64,000 bases of DNA from Selaginella moellendorffii (lineage: Eukaryota; Streptophyta; Lycopodiopsida; Selaginellales; Selaginellaceae). The translations under genes were made by a program, and so were the position numbers. This document shows positions 11,971 through 22,148 of this stretch, piece after piece. Location: positions 12,607-76,606 of the forward strand of contig NW_003314356.1 in the NCBI RefSeq assembly GCF_000143415.4, given 5' to 3'. Numbering within the stretch: position 1 is the first letter of the stretch; each line of letters begins with the position of its first letter. The notes beneath the pieces are model-generated. The model saw nothing but the letters and a program-made list of their open reading frames with translations. It was not told the DNA's origin and did no database searches.

Positions 11971-12911
11971 TCGGGTCCGAGACTGAGTCAGAGGTCAAGT
12001 CTAAGATCGGGTCCGAGGTCAAGTCCGAGATCGAGTCCGAGACCAAGTCCGAGGTTGAGTTCGAGATGGAGTCCGAGGTTGGGTTCGAAATCGAGTCCGA
12101 GGTTGGGTTCGAGATCGAGTCCGAGACCGAATCCGAGTACTAATACAGGTCGAAGGGTGAAAGCCCAAAGCATGTGTCTCCTAGGAGGAGGGGGGGGCTG
12201 CAGAGGGTTCCAAAAGTATAGTAGGGATAGTGAGGTCCAGCAACCAGAACTCTTCAGTGGTGCTTTCAAACTGACTTGAGGTTGAGACTGGGGTTGAGGG
12301 GCTTTGGGTGGGAGTGAGCATGGACTTGGGTGGTGCTAAAGGGGCCACCCATGGAAGTGCTCAAAAGCAGCTCCCACTCCCGAAAGGGAAACCGACTGCG
12401 GTGCTCTCGGCTCATGTGGAGTGGTGCCCCACTTGAGTACCTTGTGGCTCATTGGTCCTCACCCTTCTTAGGGGCTTGGGCCTCCCCTTCAGGATAGAAG
12501 TTGGGGGGTAGAGGTACCCATACTATGCCGTTAGGCCACAGTGTTTCGCCCCAGTGTCCTGAAGCAAGTGTTGCACCCAAGGCTTGGGATTTAGAGGGTC
12601 CCATGATCAAGTCTTGTTGTAACAAGGGATGTTAGGAACTTGGAGGCTTGGTGTGCTTGGCTGCTTGTGCCTGCGGGTAGTGTAGCTAAACCTTAAGTCT
12701 AGTCTAACCTGGGGAGGGGGATTGGGAGAGATTTGGGAATCTGTGGATGGATGGCTAACGCTCCGTTGCTCATGCAGTGAGTAGCTGAAACCAAGTAGGA
12801 CCAAGTTGGAGCTGGTACAATAAGTGGGAACATTGGCAAGGGAACTTAGCGGTGTTGGTCGGATAAACGAGGTAAGCTGGCAAATTGGAAATGAAAAATT
12901 TATGGCTTACA

Positions 12912-13288
12912 ACTCCCAAGCCTTTAGGATGAGGCGAGGGCTAATGAGCCACATGGTATTTAAGTGGGGCATCACTCCATTTAAGCTAGGAGTATTGGTG
13001 TTAGTTTTCATTTCAAGAGTGGGAACTACTTTGCACATAAGACTTTTTTTGAGTTTGGTAACCCTAACACTTGGAAGTAATCTTCCATATCACAAAAATA
13101 ATCTTCCACCACTTTATAATCATTCACTCTCTTAAAGACTAGTAGAGGCTTTAGTTTGTACTTAGGAATTGCTTTTGAAATGGACTTCACCTCAATTTGC
13201 TCAACCTTATCTAGTTGTGCCTCAGTACTTGCTAAAGGGTCTATATCTTCTGCATTGCCAACATTTATAAACTTTTGTTTTTTATTTC
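12912..13288. other. Unassigned retroelement-derived DNA
   Basis: This short stretch lies between the family B LTR and the gypsy element. Its composition and phrasing resemble decayed gypsy internal sequence in antisense, but no motif is clear. The 103-codon open frame at 12824-13135 crosses the LTR edge and is not credible as a gene. Confidence 0.35.
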
Positions 13289-13468
13289 TGGAGAAAGAGG
13301 AAAAATCAAGCTCGGAAGTTCAAGCTTAGGAACACAAACTTGAGAGGTTCAAGGTTAGGACTGTATTCCTAACCTTGACATGAGCAGCAGCAACTATAAA
13401 AGTAGGACTTAGAATGTTTTTAGACTTATCCCTAATACAAAATACATTGCAATACATCGTCATTCTAC
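13289..13468 (+). repeat. Gypsy 5' LTR, internally truncated
   Basis: This begins TGGAGAAAGAGG and is about 95% identical to the first 180 bp of the LTR at 33092. Identity stops after 'cattgtcattcta' (33270). The rest of the LTR, the primer-binding site and the leader appear deleted, joining the LTR directly to gag-like sequence. 'ctataaaag' inside it (13394) may be the TATA box. Confidence 0.8.
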
Positions 13469-13469
13469 C

Positions 13470-14256
13470 CCCTCAAGATCAAAGACCAAACAACTATACC
13501 GGAAATTATGGAAGAAACTACAATACATATTAGCAACTTTATGGACCTCATGACAACTATCAATGTCCTCCCCCACGAAATTACAATTATGATCAAGAAC
13601 CATATTGGAATTATAATCAAAGACCACCCCAGGCTCAAGGTTACAATTACAACCAGCAATCTGCACTGCAGCAAGATAATCGTCCTCAACAACCTTACCA
13701 AAATGCAAATCACAAAAATAACCAAGGAGTAAACAATCAGGCTCCAAAGCCAAGGCCACCAACAGCACGGAATGTTGAGGTGGAAATTGACGAACCACAA
13801 ACTTTTGAAGAACTAGCAATACAAACTATCACGAGACAACAATACAAGTATCAGCAACTAGATAATCTGGAAGAACAAGATTACAATGATGAAGTTGAAA
13901 TTATTCCAGAAACCAAATGGAAGAAAAGCAAGAAAATACTTCAAGCAATTTAGGCTGAATTGCAGGAACAAGAACCACAAGTCATTGAAGACCATGACAA
14001 ACCATTCAACGATCAACAAACAACAAGTTTCTCTGAAGAAGAGCACACCTCACTTGCATAACAAATACTGCAACACGGAATCATATTAACCTTACAACAA
14101 ATACTTCAAATAGCACCATATCTTAAGAGCCAAATACTTAAGATTTGTTGTCCACAAATTCCTGATGCTCGCACTCAAGAAAAGCAATTTCCATCTAAAT
14201 CTGAGAAAGAGGATAATGTAAAAATCCAACCTAGAGATTACGATGATAATGTACCT
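13470..14256 (+). pseudogene. Gypsy gag/linker remnant rich in Gln, Asn and Tyr
   Basis: Read through several stops, the plus strand gives a Pro/Gln/Asn/Tyr-rich low-complexity region (about 13475-13760). An acidic linker follows, with stops near 13528, 13950 and 14058. There is no intact capsid domain, probably because of the deletion that removed the end of the 5' LTR. The opposite-strand frames at 13460-13819, rich in Val, Ile and Leu, are shadows of this composition. Confidence 0.55.
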
Positions 14257-14922
14257 TGTATTGACCTCAATATAGGCAAGAATCAAATCAATGGAGCAAT
14301 ACTCGATGGAGGCTCGGGCGTGAATATAATCGAGCATGGAATATGTAAAGCAATAGGACTTGGACCCATACAACCTGCTCCCTTCAATGTCCGCATGGCA
14401 GACCAACATGTTGTACGACCAGCTGGCATAATAAGAGATATCACCATTGGAATCAAAGGACACAAGTTCAAGATCAACTTCATGGTATTAAAAATGACAA
14501 TTGAAGAATCCTCTTACGAACTCTTGCTTGGAAGACCATGGCTAAACAAAGCAGTTTATGCTCAATATTGGATGGACCATGAAATTTGTATACAATTAGA
14601 CAAAGGACAAATGAAAATAGCTACAACTACAACCAGGAAAATTCTGAAAAGATTTCAACCAATTCAAGCCCAAGACTACAATTGGCAAGAAGGCTTGGAC
14701 GACCTTGAAGAAGCCAAACTTCTTGAAGCTTACTCAGAGCTACGAGCTTTTCAAGAAATCGATTTACACCATGTACTACCAGTAGTGGCTCAAGACCAAC
14801 ACCACAACTTAAACTCGATGGACCAACCACTCTACTCTACAAAGCTACATGCTCAAAGTCAACAAAGATTAAAGATAAAACAACAAAACGAGAAGCCAAC
14901 TCTCAAGCCTGAACAATTATAA
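14257..14922 (+). pseudogene. Gypsy aspartic protease region
   Basis: The retroviral-type protease cuts the element's polyprotein. The active-site loop reads I-N-G-A-I-L-D-G-G-S-G-V-N-I-I (about 14287-14331). The catalytic Asp is present, but the usual D-T/S-G-A/S is D-G-G-S. Downstream, L-L-G-R-P-W-L (about 14524-14544) is the conserved flap-side motif of gypsy proteases. The frame stays open to 14922, then the linker to RT carries a TGA at about 14995, which could derive from CGA. Confidence 0.8.
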
Positions 14923-14999
14923 TCTAAAGAATACAACATTCAGATTGATGCTAATCTAGCCCTACAATCTGGAAATGACAACTTTACACCCTGAATTAA

Positions 15000-15960
15000 C
15001 CTCAATGAAGAAACTGAAGAACTCAATCTTGGACTTCAAGAAGATCCACACAACATACTCATCGCTGCAAATCTTGACAAAAACTTCAAGATAAAAGCTC
15101 AACAATTACTCATAACCTACAAGGATGTTTTCGCATGGTCATACAAAGATCTCAAGGGAATACCCCCAGAACTATGTACACATCGCATAGAGTTACTACC
15201 AGGAACTCAACCAATTAAGCAAACAGCTTATCGCATGAATCCAAGTTTCGCTGATAAAGTCAAAACAGAACTCAATAAACTACAAAATGCTGGATTCATT
15301 TACCCCATCAAGAATGCACAATAGTTGTCACCATTGGTTATCGTCCCAAAAAAGAACGGCAAATTGCGAATTTGTGTCAATTACAAAAAGTTGAATGATG
15401 TGACGGAAAAAGACTCTTTTCCTATACCATTCTCAGACGAGATACTTGACGTAGTTGCAGGACATGAGATGTACTCATTCCTCGACGGATTTTTAGGATA
15501 TAATCAAGTTCACATAGCGCCAGAAGATCAATACAAGACTGCCTTCATCAGTCCATGGGGCGCATATGCATACTCCAGAATGGCATTCGGATTAATGAAT
15601 GCACCATTTACTTTTCAAAGGATAATTACCGACACATTTCAGAAATACTTGACTGATTTTATGCGCGTCTTCATGGATGACTTCAGCGTTTTTTGGAGCA
15701 AAAGAAAAACACCTTGAACACTTAGAAAAGTGTTTCAGTAAATGTCGACAAAACCAAGTTGCACTTAATCCAGAAAAGTGTATTTTCTTTGTTAAATCAG
15801 GAATACTCCTTGGCCATGTCGTTTGTAAAGACAGAATTCTCATTGACAAAGCAAAAACAGAGGTCATCGTCAAAATGACTCCACCCATGGATTTAATGAA
15901 TTTGAGAAGATTTCTCGGAAAAATGGGTTACCATAGACGTTTTATTCAAGACTATGCAAA
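15000..15960 (+). pseudogene. Gypsy reverse transcriptase
   Basis: The domain copies element RNA into DNA. Motifs in order: S-P-L-V-I-V-P-K-K-N-G-K-L-R-I-C-V-N-Y at 15325-15381, F-L-D-G-F-L-G-Y-N-Q (about 15478-15507), G-A-Y-A-Y-S-R-M-A-F-G-L-M-N-A-P (about 15559-15606), and the catalytic F-M-D-D-F (about 15670-15684), where Y-V/I-D-D is the commoner form. A TAG at 15322 stands where related elements have Trp, and a frameshift near 15710 separates the palm from the thumb. The domain is recognisable but inactive. Confidence 0.9.
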
Positions 15961-16514
15961 GATTGCTAAACCGCTCATAGAGCTACTTAAGAAATCTCAA
16001 GTTTACGCATGGACACAAGATTGTCAACTAGCCTTTGACACACTTAAGGATAAGCTTATAAAAGCCCCCATACTGGTTCAACCAAATTGGACACAGGAAT
16101 TCATTGTACAAGTAGATGCATCTGATTATGCATTTGGAGCTATACTTTGCCAAAGAAAAACTGATAATTGAGACCATCCAATATACTATGCAAGCCGCAG
16201 ACTCTCCCCACCAGAGATGAACTATACAACCATGGAAAAAGAGGCATTAGGAATGGTCTATGCACTCACCAAATTTCGACATTACCTCCTTTCAAACAAA
16301 GTCAAGATCATGGTTGATCACCAAGTACTCTTACACTTACTCAACAAGACAATACTCACTGGAAGAATCGCGAGATGGTTTCTTCTACTTCAAGAATTTA
16401 ACTTTGAGATTATTCACAAGCCAGACAAACAACATACACAAACTGATCATCTTAATCGACTTACCATAGGGGAAAAAGTCACGAAATCCAACGATGACTT
16501 ACCTGATTCAAGCT
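15961..16514 (+). pseudogene. Gypsy RNase H, ending at the insertion point
   Basis: RNase H removes the RNA strand during reverse transcription. The motif V-D-A-S-D-Y-A-F-G-A-I-L (about 16111-16146), the Glu of M-E-K-E-A-L-G (about 16229) and V-D-H (about 16315) mark the catalytic acids. A TGA lies at 16169. The frame continues into the linker with the D-D-L-P-D-S motif and is cut at 16514 by the DNA transposon. The second half of the gene resumes at 29796. Confidence 0.85.
16510..16514. repeat. Target-site duplication AAGCT, left copy
   Basis: AAGCT directly precedes the terminal repeat and is repeated directly after the right end at 29796-29800. The sixth base differs (C on the left, T on the right), so a 6-bp duplication with one mutation is also possible. 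The flanking gypsy coding sequence is collinear across the two copies. Confidence 0.8.
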
Positions 16515-16515
16515 C

Positions 16516-16533
16516 TATTTCGTTAAAGTGGGA
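16516..16533 (+). repeat. Left terminal inverted repeat of the 13.3-kb element
   Basis: TATTTCGTTAAAGTGGGA is perfectly complementary to 29778-29795. One extra C (16515) separates it from the AAGCT duplication. The inner word AAAGTGGGA recurs imperfectly at about 16544-16553 (AAAATGGGAC). This suggests a short subterminal repeat like that at the right end. Confidence 0.85.
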
Positions 16534-17167
16534 TTTATTCAGTAAAATGGGACTAGGTACAAATTTTCAAGTATTTGAAAATGACGTGAAATTATATGTT
16601 TTTTGTCCAGGGGCTAGACATATTTGGGGCATGGTGACTAGTGCGGTGACTTTATGTCTAGACTGAGTCCATCTGGTTGTATAATAAATCTCATTGTCAA
16701 GGTGAACAAGCCGAATCTGAAGCTAAAGAAGAGCGATGGCATGCACGCACACACTATTTGTTTGTTCATTGAGCGTGTGGTGAGCTTTATAAGATGAACG
16801 TCATTCCTATTAGCCAGACATATAACTTAATGGTGAGAACATTTAGATATTATTCAATGTTATCTTTTTCTAACGAATCTAATTGTGAAGGTGTAGCAAG
16901 AGGCATTGCTAGTCTGGAGAAGTCATTTAACTCATTTGACCCTTGAAATTTTCATGAAACTAAATAACATTCATATTATTAAGGAATTTCTCTAGTACCT
17001 TTTTTTTACGACATAGAGGCTTGCATTTCTTTCAAAGGTGATTTAGTAAAAGGCCTGAGGGCACATGCCATTCTATTTCTCAGACCGGTATTAAGATATA
17101 CTAGTGCAAAGGGAAAAAGGTATTTGGTGATTAAGTAAATGGCATGAGGGCACACGCCATTATAAGC
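16534..17167. other. Left subterminal region of the element
   Basis: No convincing gene. It holds a partial palindrome copy (16736-16757), two further copies (17051-17071 and 17139-17160), and an exon-like block 'aaggtgaacaagccgaatct' (16698-16717). The inverse of that block occurs at 17958-17978 and 18085-18105. The open frame at 16217-16666 is gypsy RNase H running on into the transposon and stops by chance. Confidence 0.5.
16698..16722 (+). repeat. Exon-like GEQ block, copy 1
   Basis: The sequence reads G-E-Q-A-E-S-E-A-K after a CAAG junction and is followed 14 bases later by a palindrome copy. Minus-strand counterparts lie at 17958-17978 and 18085-18105. The last of these serves as the probable final exon of the transposase-like gene. 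The left end of the element therefore holds three copies of one small exon-plus-palindrome unit in both orientations. Confidence 0.5.
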
Positions 17168-17425
17168 CTAAGCGCTAGTGGACACCTCCTTTTTGGTACT
17201 CTCAGCGGTACTATCATCCTTCTCCGGGTCAGTTGTTTTGCTTTGGATTGTTGTCTCTGACGTTATTAGGGCGTTCTCGATAGTTGTTAATATTGCCGTT
17301 TGTTCAGAAAAATGATCACCTGGAGTACAGTATGGGGAGTTTGGAAGACTTATATATTCTACATCTTCACCTATCTCCTTCTCCGTCTCCTTTTCTGCCT
17401 CACTTACAGATTTTGTGCTTGCCAT
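17168..17425 (-). CDS. Small Glu/Ser/Thr-rich open reading frame
   Basis: The longer open frame starts at 17527, but the Met at 17425 gives a more natural start: an 85-residue hydrophilic protein, rich in Glu, Ser, Thr and Lys, with no known motif. A splice-acceptor-like 'catattttag' lies just upstream on the minus strand, so it could instead be a downstream exon of the transposase-like gene. Palindrome copies lie on both sides (17139-17160 and 17550-17567). Existence as a separate gene is unproven. Confidence 0.3.
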   Translation of the reverse strand: MASTKSVSEAEKETEKEIGEDVEYISLPNSPYCTPGDHFSEQTAILTTIENALITSETTIQSKTTDPEKDDSTAESTKKEVSTSA

Positions 17426-18687
17426 GAGAACGCTCTTCACCCTAAAATATGGAGTTCGTTGTGTTATAAAAGGAAACCAACACACACGCTGCAAGGGAAT
17501 GATGGTACATAAAGCACGTAAGCCCACAATATGGGTTTATGTGCCATTAATATGGGCCACACGCCATATTATTAGATTTATGCACGTGTGATTGGTAAAT
17601 GCATATGTCACATCATCTTTGTTTTACCTCACACACTATATCAAGCCTAATGAACCATATCACATGTGCGCACATGCTATATATATGGAGAAGTATTATG
17701 CAAGGATAGAAAAATTCAATGCATGATTGTGGAGAGCAATGGCATGAAGCCACATGCTAAATAACATTTTAGAGAAAGAATTAAAATAAAAACATGCAAA
17801 CAGTACTGAGTGGACCAAGACTTAGAAGTGCACAATTGAATGAGGTATTTCTAATAAATATTTCACTCACCTCATATAGGAATGGCTACCACTCTCAAAT
17901 GGCGTATCGCCTCATGCCATCACCTCGCAATTTGTTATAACAATCCGATGAATTCATATTCGGCTTGTTCACCTTGAACTTTAAGTAAGATTTGCTAGAA
18001 CAACTAAGAATTTATACTTGTTATTTGTATCATCTCACCTAGGAATGGCGTAAGGCCACATGCCATCACGCCTCCTCTGATTCAGATTCGGATTGTTCAC
18101 CTTGAAATAAAATACATTAGAAACTTAGTAAAGGAATATTAATGAATCTCACCTTGAACCCGGGTTATGAATGCTCTTGCTGCATCTCTTGCATGGTCTG
18201 GCAAGGTGATGGTGGCACTCTGCTTCCGCATCCAACCATGCACAACATTATCCACCGATATGCTCATGCTGGGATCCCTTGGATTCAGCACCCATCTTTT
18301 TTCTAGGCAATCCTTCGTATATCCGGAACTTGGCTTGAACCACTCCACAGTTACATTGAAGGAGTTAGTTTCCGCGTCCTCCTCTGCATCAGTGATGCAG
18401 CGCCCCACCCATATCATTTGTTTTTTATTACTGGGTCTGACAAGCACGACCATTCCTTTGCAGACCTGTACTGGATTGAATGCTGAATCCGGCTTCTTGT
18501 TCCTCGGCCCACAATAGTGATCCTCAACATCGTTATCTGTCACTGCATTTCCAGAGGACATTGTTCCGCTACTATCTAGTGCTTTGGGTTCTGGCCAAAA
18601 GGACTCTTCCAATTCTTCATATACAACTGGCCCATTTTGGATAGCAGATATAATCTTCTCCCAGTATTCGAGCAAAGGCTTGCACCT

Positions 18688-18690
18688 CTA
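18688..18690 (-). other. In-frame TAG stop in the transposase-like gene
   Basis: The reading frame is open on both sides and continues in phase. TAG is one C-to-T step from CAG (Gln). A splice explanation is unlikely because the only nearby GT lies about 30 bases upstream. Confidence 0.7.
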
Positions 18691-19896
18691 AAAATAGGAT
18701 TCTCCACCAAACACCAACCCCCTCTTCCAGAAGGCAATATGCTGTCTAATCCCGGCCACTATACTTTCCTGGTCTTTGAGTCCATCTGGGTGCATCGGCC
18801 GTGGGGAACCCTGAGGAATCATAGGTTCCCCAGTTATGGGATCTCTCTTGAAGAGTTCAATACCGTCCACTGGCAGCCACACTATGTCCCATTCTCTCAT
18901 CTTGTACCTCATCACTGAAGCACCGTCACACATGCTGAAATGAAACTGAAGAGGCTTGGAGTGGCGAATCAGCATTTCGGATCCGTCCCTGATGTAGCCT
19001 CTTACAAACCCCTTAAAGTCTGGAACCTCTGTCACAAGTGCAGCTTCAACAGTGCCTTTGATGCAATTTTGGAATTCATCGTAGAGTTGTGGGAGGGTGA
19101 GGACATTGGATCGCCGGAGGGACTCTGCCAGGTGACTAAACATGGCATCGACGTCTTCATGAGTGTGCCCAACCATGAGAAAGCCAAGTGTAACCATTTC
19201 AAATATGCCTTTGGCAACAAACATCGCCAAGTACGCGAAGACGTACATGTTTTTGTTCTCACTGCCAGCATTGTCTGTTTGGAGCAGAAGATGGGGTGGA
19301 AGGCCACATCGGCCGCAAGAACTTCCTTGAGATTCTGCTTCGTTTGGATGAGGCTGTGCATTCACCGGGCGACCAACCTCGTCGGAATGGCATGAGGCCT
19401 CACATGATAACCCTACAATCTGACGGCCAACATATTCACTGGGATGGCATGGGGCCCCACGCGATACTGCAAGCCTTTGCTCCTCCTCCAGCTGAACCCT
19501 GTATGGGGTTCGATCGACAAGGGCCTTATGCAAGGGTTGGCCGTTCAGCTCAGTCTGCGCACTTTGCAGAGACCTTAAGTGTTTTGCTAGGGACGCAATC
19601 ATCATGTTTGCACCCCCGCCACCCCATAGAGGTACAAAGAAGTTCCCATAGTTCTGGGCACCATGCCCATGAGCGATTATGCCAAACAGAGACACAGGCA
19701 GCTGCATGGATGAAGAGATTGCCTTGGGGGCAGGATTGAGTCGAGGTAAGCACGTCTTTTTCTGGTCCATTTTGTCGTGGATGATGCAAAGGTAAGAGTA
19801 AGGTCTCTCCATGGAGAGAATCCTGTTATGATAATATGCAGTTCTGCAGCTTCTCTGCTCGATGTTGTGGTCGAGCCGCCTTCTAACCAACGTCTC

Positions 19897-19899
19897 TCA
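19897..19899 (-). other. In-frame TGA stop in the transposase-like gene
   Basis: The frame is open for more than 400 codons upstream and about 400 downstream in the same phase. TGA lies between two Glu codons and is one C-to-T step from CGA. It falls just after the C-D-E-C motif and before the first acidic residue of the DDE-like core, so the truncated product would lack the nuclease. Confidence 0.8.
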
Positions 19900-21570
19900 C
19901 TCTTGAGCGCTGCAAGAATTCTTCGACAAAGCCATTTTGATAGCAGTGCACTCGTCACACTTTGAAAAGCTGGAGTACTTTCCTATACTCACATCCCTGA
20001 ACCTGTTGCTCCACAATCTACTAAATCTAGATTGGCTCAGCTTCCTATAGCCATTACTCTGGAGTTCCCGATTCACATCTTCCAATATGGCCCTCTTGGT
20101 ATACATGGAAGGGAGAACTCGTTGGGTGTCTCGTGTTCCATCTTCCAAGAGGCGGGTTTTATGTGGTTGCTGCTCGCTACATGTCTCGACAAACCTCTTG
20201 AAGATTGCCTCTCCATATACAACATGACCCCTAGTTTTATGCGTACCGTCGTTCCCATGGACTGCCTGTTGAACCCTTTGTTCCTCGAACTCAGTTTTGA
20301 TTCTGTAGAATGTGGTTCGAGGGACTCCATAAATGATTCTCCATGCCTTCATGCAGACCAAACCCCTCTGGAAGACCATGCCCCCCACCTGATGTTCTGA
20401 AGCATCAACAGATGACCGTAATGCCTCATACACAAAATTGCGAGCTGCCTTCCAGGACAATGTCTTGTATCTTGCTCTCTCCTCTTCAATAGCATCCCAA
20501 TCAGCATGTTGACAGCACCTCCTCTTGCAACAAGCAACTGTCGAGACCATTCGAACCTCCATCGCCATTTTCTGCCTTTTCGGTTCGTTGCTCAGATCCC
20601 TTTGGCTGCGCTTTAGGAAGGTGTACTTTCTTTTCCCATGAAGAGATGTTCTGTCATCAGTTGTAGTGGTGTTTGATTGTGAATCCTTCACATTCTCAAA
20701 CACTAAGTGCCTCAATTTCCACCGCACAATGCTTCCAATAGTCAGACTGTTTTCTTCTGTGTCAACAACCTCTAAAATCACAACTCCAATATCATCCCAG
20801 CCCAATTCTTGATTAGCAACCGCATCTCTTGGATCGACAACTGTGGCTAAGCCCTCAGCTACCACCTCCCCCTCGGGGTTGTTTAGAAACACCTTCGCCT
20901 GAATCCATGTAGCACGGTTCTTAAGATCCACGGAGGGAACATGCGTCGCACTTGCGCTGTCCCCAACATCTGCTTTCTTCTGAAGATTTTTCAAGGCAAC
21001 AACAACATTTACCCCGACGACCATCTCTCCTCGTTCAATAGCGACCACATTCCCATCGAAGACAGTCTCTACTGATACAGCAGCATTGCCTTCCCCAAGC
21101 CTTTGATAGTGTATAACAAAGTTCCGATCCATAGACACAAGGGTCCCTTTTGCAACTCTCTTCCCACCATTCAAAATGTAAACCTTTTCCCCAACCCTGA
21201 AGGCCATTCTGAAAGTGCAGAAAAGAAGTTAAGACCATACAAAAAATGATTGGAGAATGGCCTAAATCATAACATACCAAACAACCTCAATAGCATGAGG
21301 CCATATGCCATTATTCAAACATGCTATTGACACCCACGTGAAATTTCGCATTCACAAAATTGGCATGAGCCCTCATGCCATCTTGATATACACACAGCTG
21401 CAGGCAAGTAAAAACATACATGACAATACGCTAGCCATGAAATTGCAAGGGCCCAAGATGGCATGTGGCCTCATGCCATTTCTAAATGTGGTCCTAAGCC
21501 ATTCCATGGTGAACATACCAGGAAGCACAAGTGCCGAATATCAAGAGGAAGCGGTAGCCACACCAAAGAA

Positions 21571-21700
21571 AGTGCCGCTCGCAACACTGCAACTGCTCGT
21601 AGCGCCGCTCGCAACACCGCAACTGCTCGTAGCGCCACTCGCACAAACTGCCACTCGCATAAACTGCCACTCGCAATGGTGCTCGCAATGCCGCAACCAC
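21571..21700. repeat. GC-rich tandem repeat, CCGCTCGCAACAC-type
   Basis: About four imperfect 28-30-bp units of the form 'gccgctcgcaacacygcaac' plus 'tgctcgta' lie in the putative leader or promoter of the leftward gene. A related CTCGC-rich repeat sits at the mirror position, 23440-23610, before the rightward gene. Confidence 0.7.
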
Positions 21701-21926
21701 TCGTAGACGCATAAACCACAGCTCACAACGCCGCTTACACAAGCAGCGCTCACTGCGCTCAGCGGAACCAAGAACACGGTGCACAAAAATGATAGACCTA
21801 GGAATGAGTTCGAGAATTCAAAAATAACACACGCTTGAACGTCACATCAAATCCTTTGACAAACCAGATCTTATGACTCCTCTGACAAATTTCAAATTGA
21901 GTAGCTTCTAGACTTTGCTGTCGGAG

Positions 21927-22019
21927 GTTGAACTTTGTCACATCATGGCATGGCAAAGTTCGAATCACTGACATGGCACAACTGGATCGAGGCAAGGACA
22001 TGATGTGACAAAGTTCAAC
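21927..22019. repeat. Perfect 21-bp inverted repeat in the divergent promoter region
   Basis: The arms 21927-21947 and 21999-22019 are exact reverse complements around the core ACTTTGTCACATCATG, with a 51-bp spacer. The spacer repeats the words GGCATGGCAAAGTTC and ACATGGCAC. It could be an operator-like site, or a hairpin in a transcript. Confidence 0.75.
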
Positions 22020-22148
22020 ATGAACATGCAAAAACTAACTTCACTAACTCACATTGATTTTCGCAAGACCAGCCTAGTAATCTATTTGCATCCCGTCATG
22101 TTTATAGCTAGCTTTCATTTGTCCCCTTCGCTAGCCTGAGATACATCT

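Larger units (their letters stand above)
10760..12911 (+). mobile_element. Family B LTR copy 1, plus orientation, split by a TRIM
   Basis: This stretch is the inverse of the LTR at 36952-38458: 'gatgtcgaatccatagacgtattctacgg', 'gtcgtaggctaaaggatcc', the GAGTCC array, the 'gatgttaggaacttggaggc' block and the end GGCTTACA are all shared. Removing the 664-bp TRIM and its 5-bp duplication leaves about 1.48 kb, close to the 1507 bp of copy 2. The left end has diverged and I cannot find the TGTTGGGGCC start seen in copy 2. Confidence 0.65.
18066..21207 (-). pseudogene. DUF8039/DUF7869-like protein, probable DDE transposase
   Basis: This is probably the enzyme that cuts and moves the element. One minus-strand frame runs from Met at 21207 to 18153, followed by a likely 52-bp intron (18101-18152) and a short final exon ending at 18066 (about 1029 residues). 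The first 180 residues hold two DUF8039-like repeats ('VAKGTLVS...VSVETVF'). Then come a Cys cluster (C-C-K-R-R-C-C), a helical DNA-binding-like segment, and a C-D-E-C motif (19947-19958). The DDE-like core has H-D-K-M-D (19759-19779), L-Q-T-D-N-A-G-S-E-N-K-N (around 19273) and G-H-T-H-E-D-V-D-A-M (19141-19170). A small beta-rich domain ends the protein. Two in-frame stops break it: TGA at 19897-19899 and TAG at 18688-18690. Both are consistent with C-to-T change (CGA, CAG). Confidence 0.75.

Noticed and set aside
13460-13819. Minus-strand frames rich in Val, Leu and Ile opposite the gypsy gag
   Set aside because: They are the complement of a Gln/Asn/Tyr-rich gag linker, and codon composition alone keeps them open.
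18139-18675. Separate gene for the C-terminal part of the transposase-like protein
   Set aside because: It is in phase with the upstream frame, separated only by a TAG, and its TTG start is an artefact of frame calling; it is the end of the same protein.
19296-19739. Plus-strand 147-codon frame opposite the transposase-like gene
   Set aside because: It is the complement of a strongly supported coding frame and has no motif of its own.
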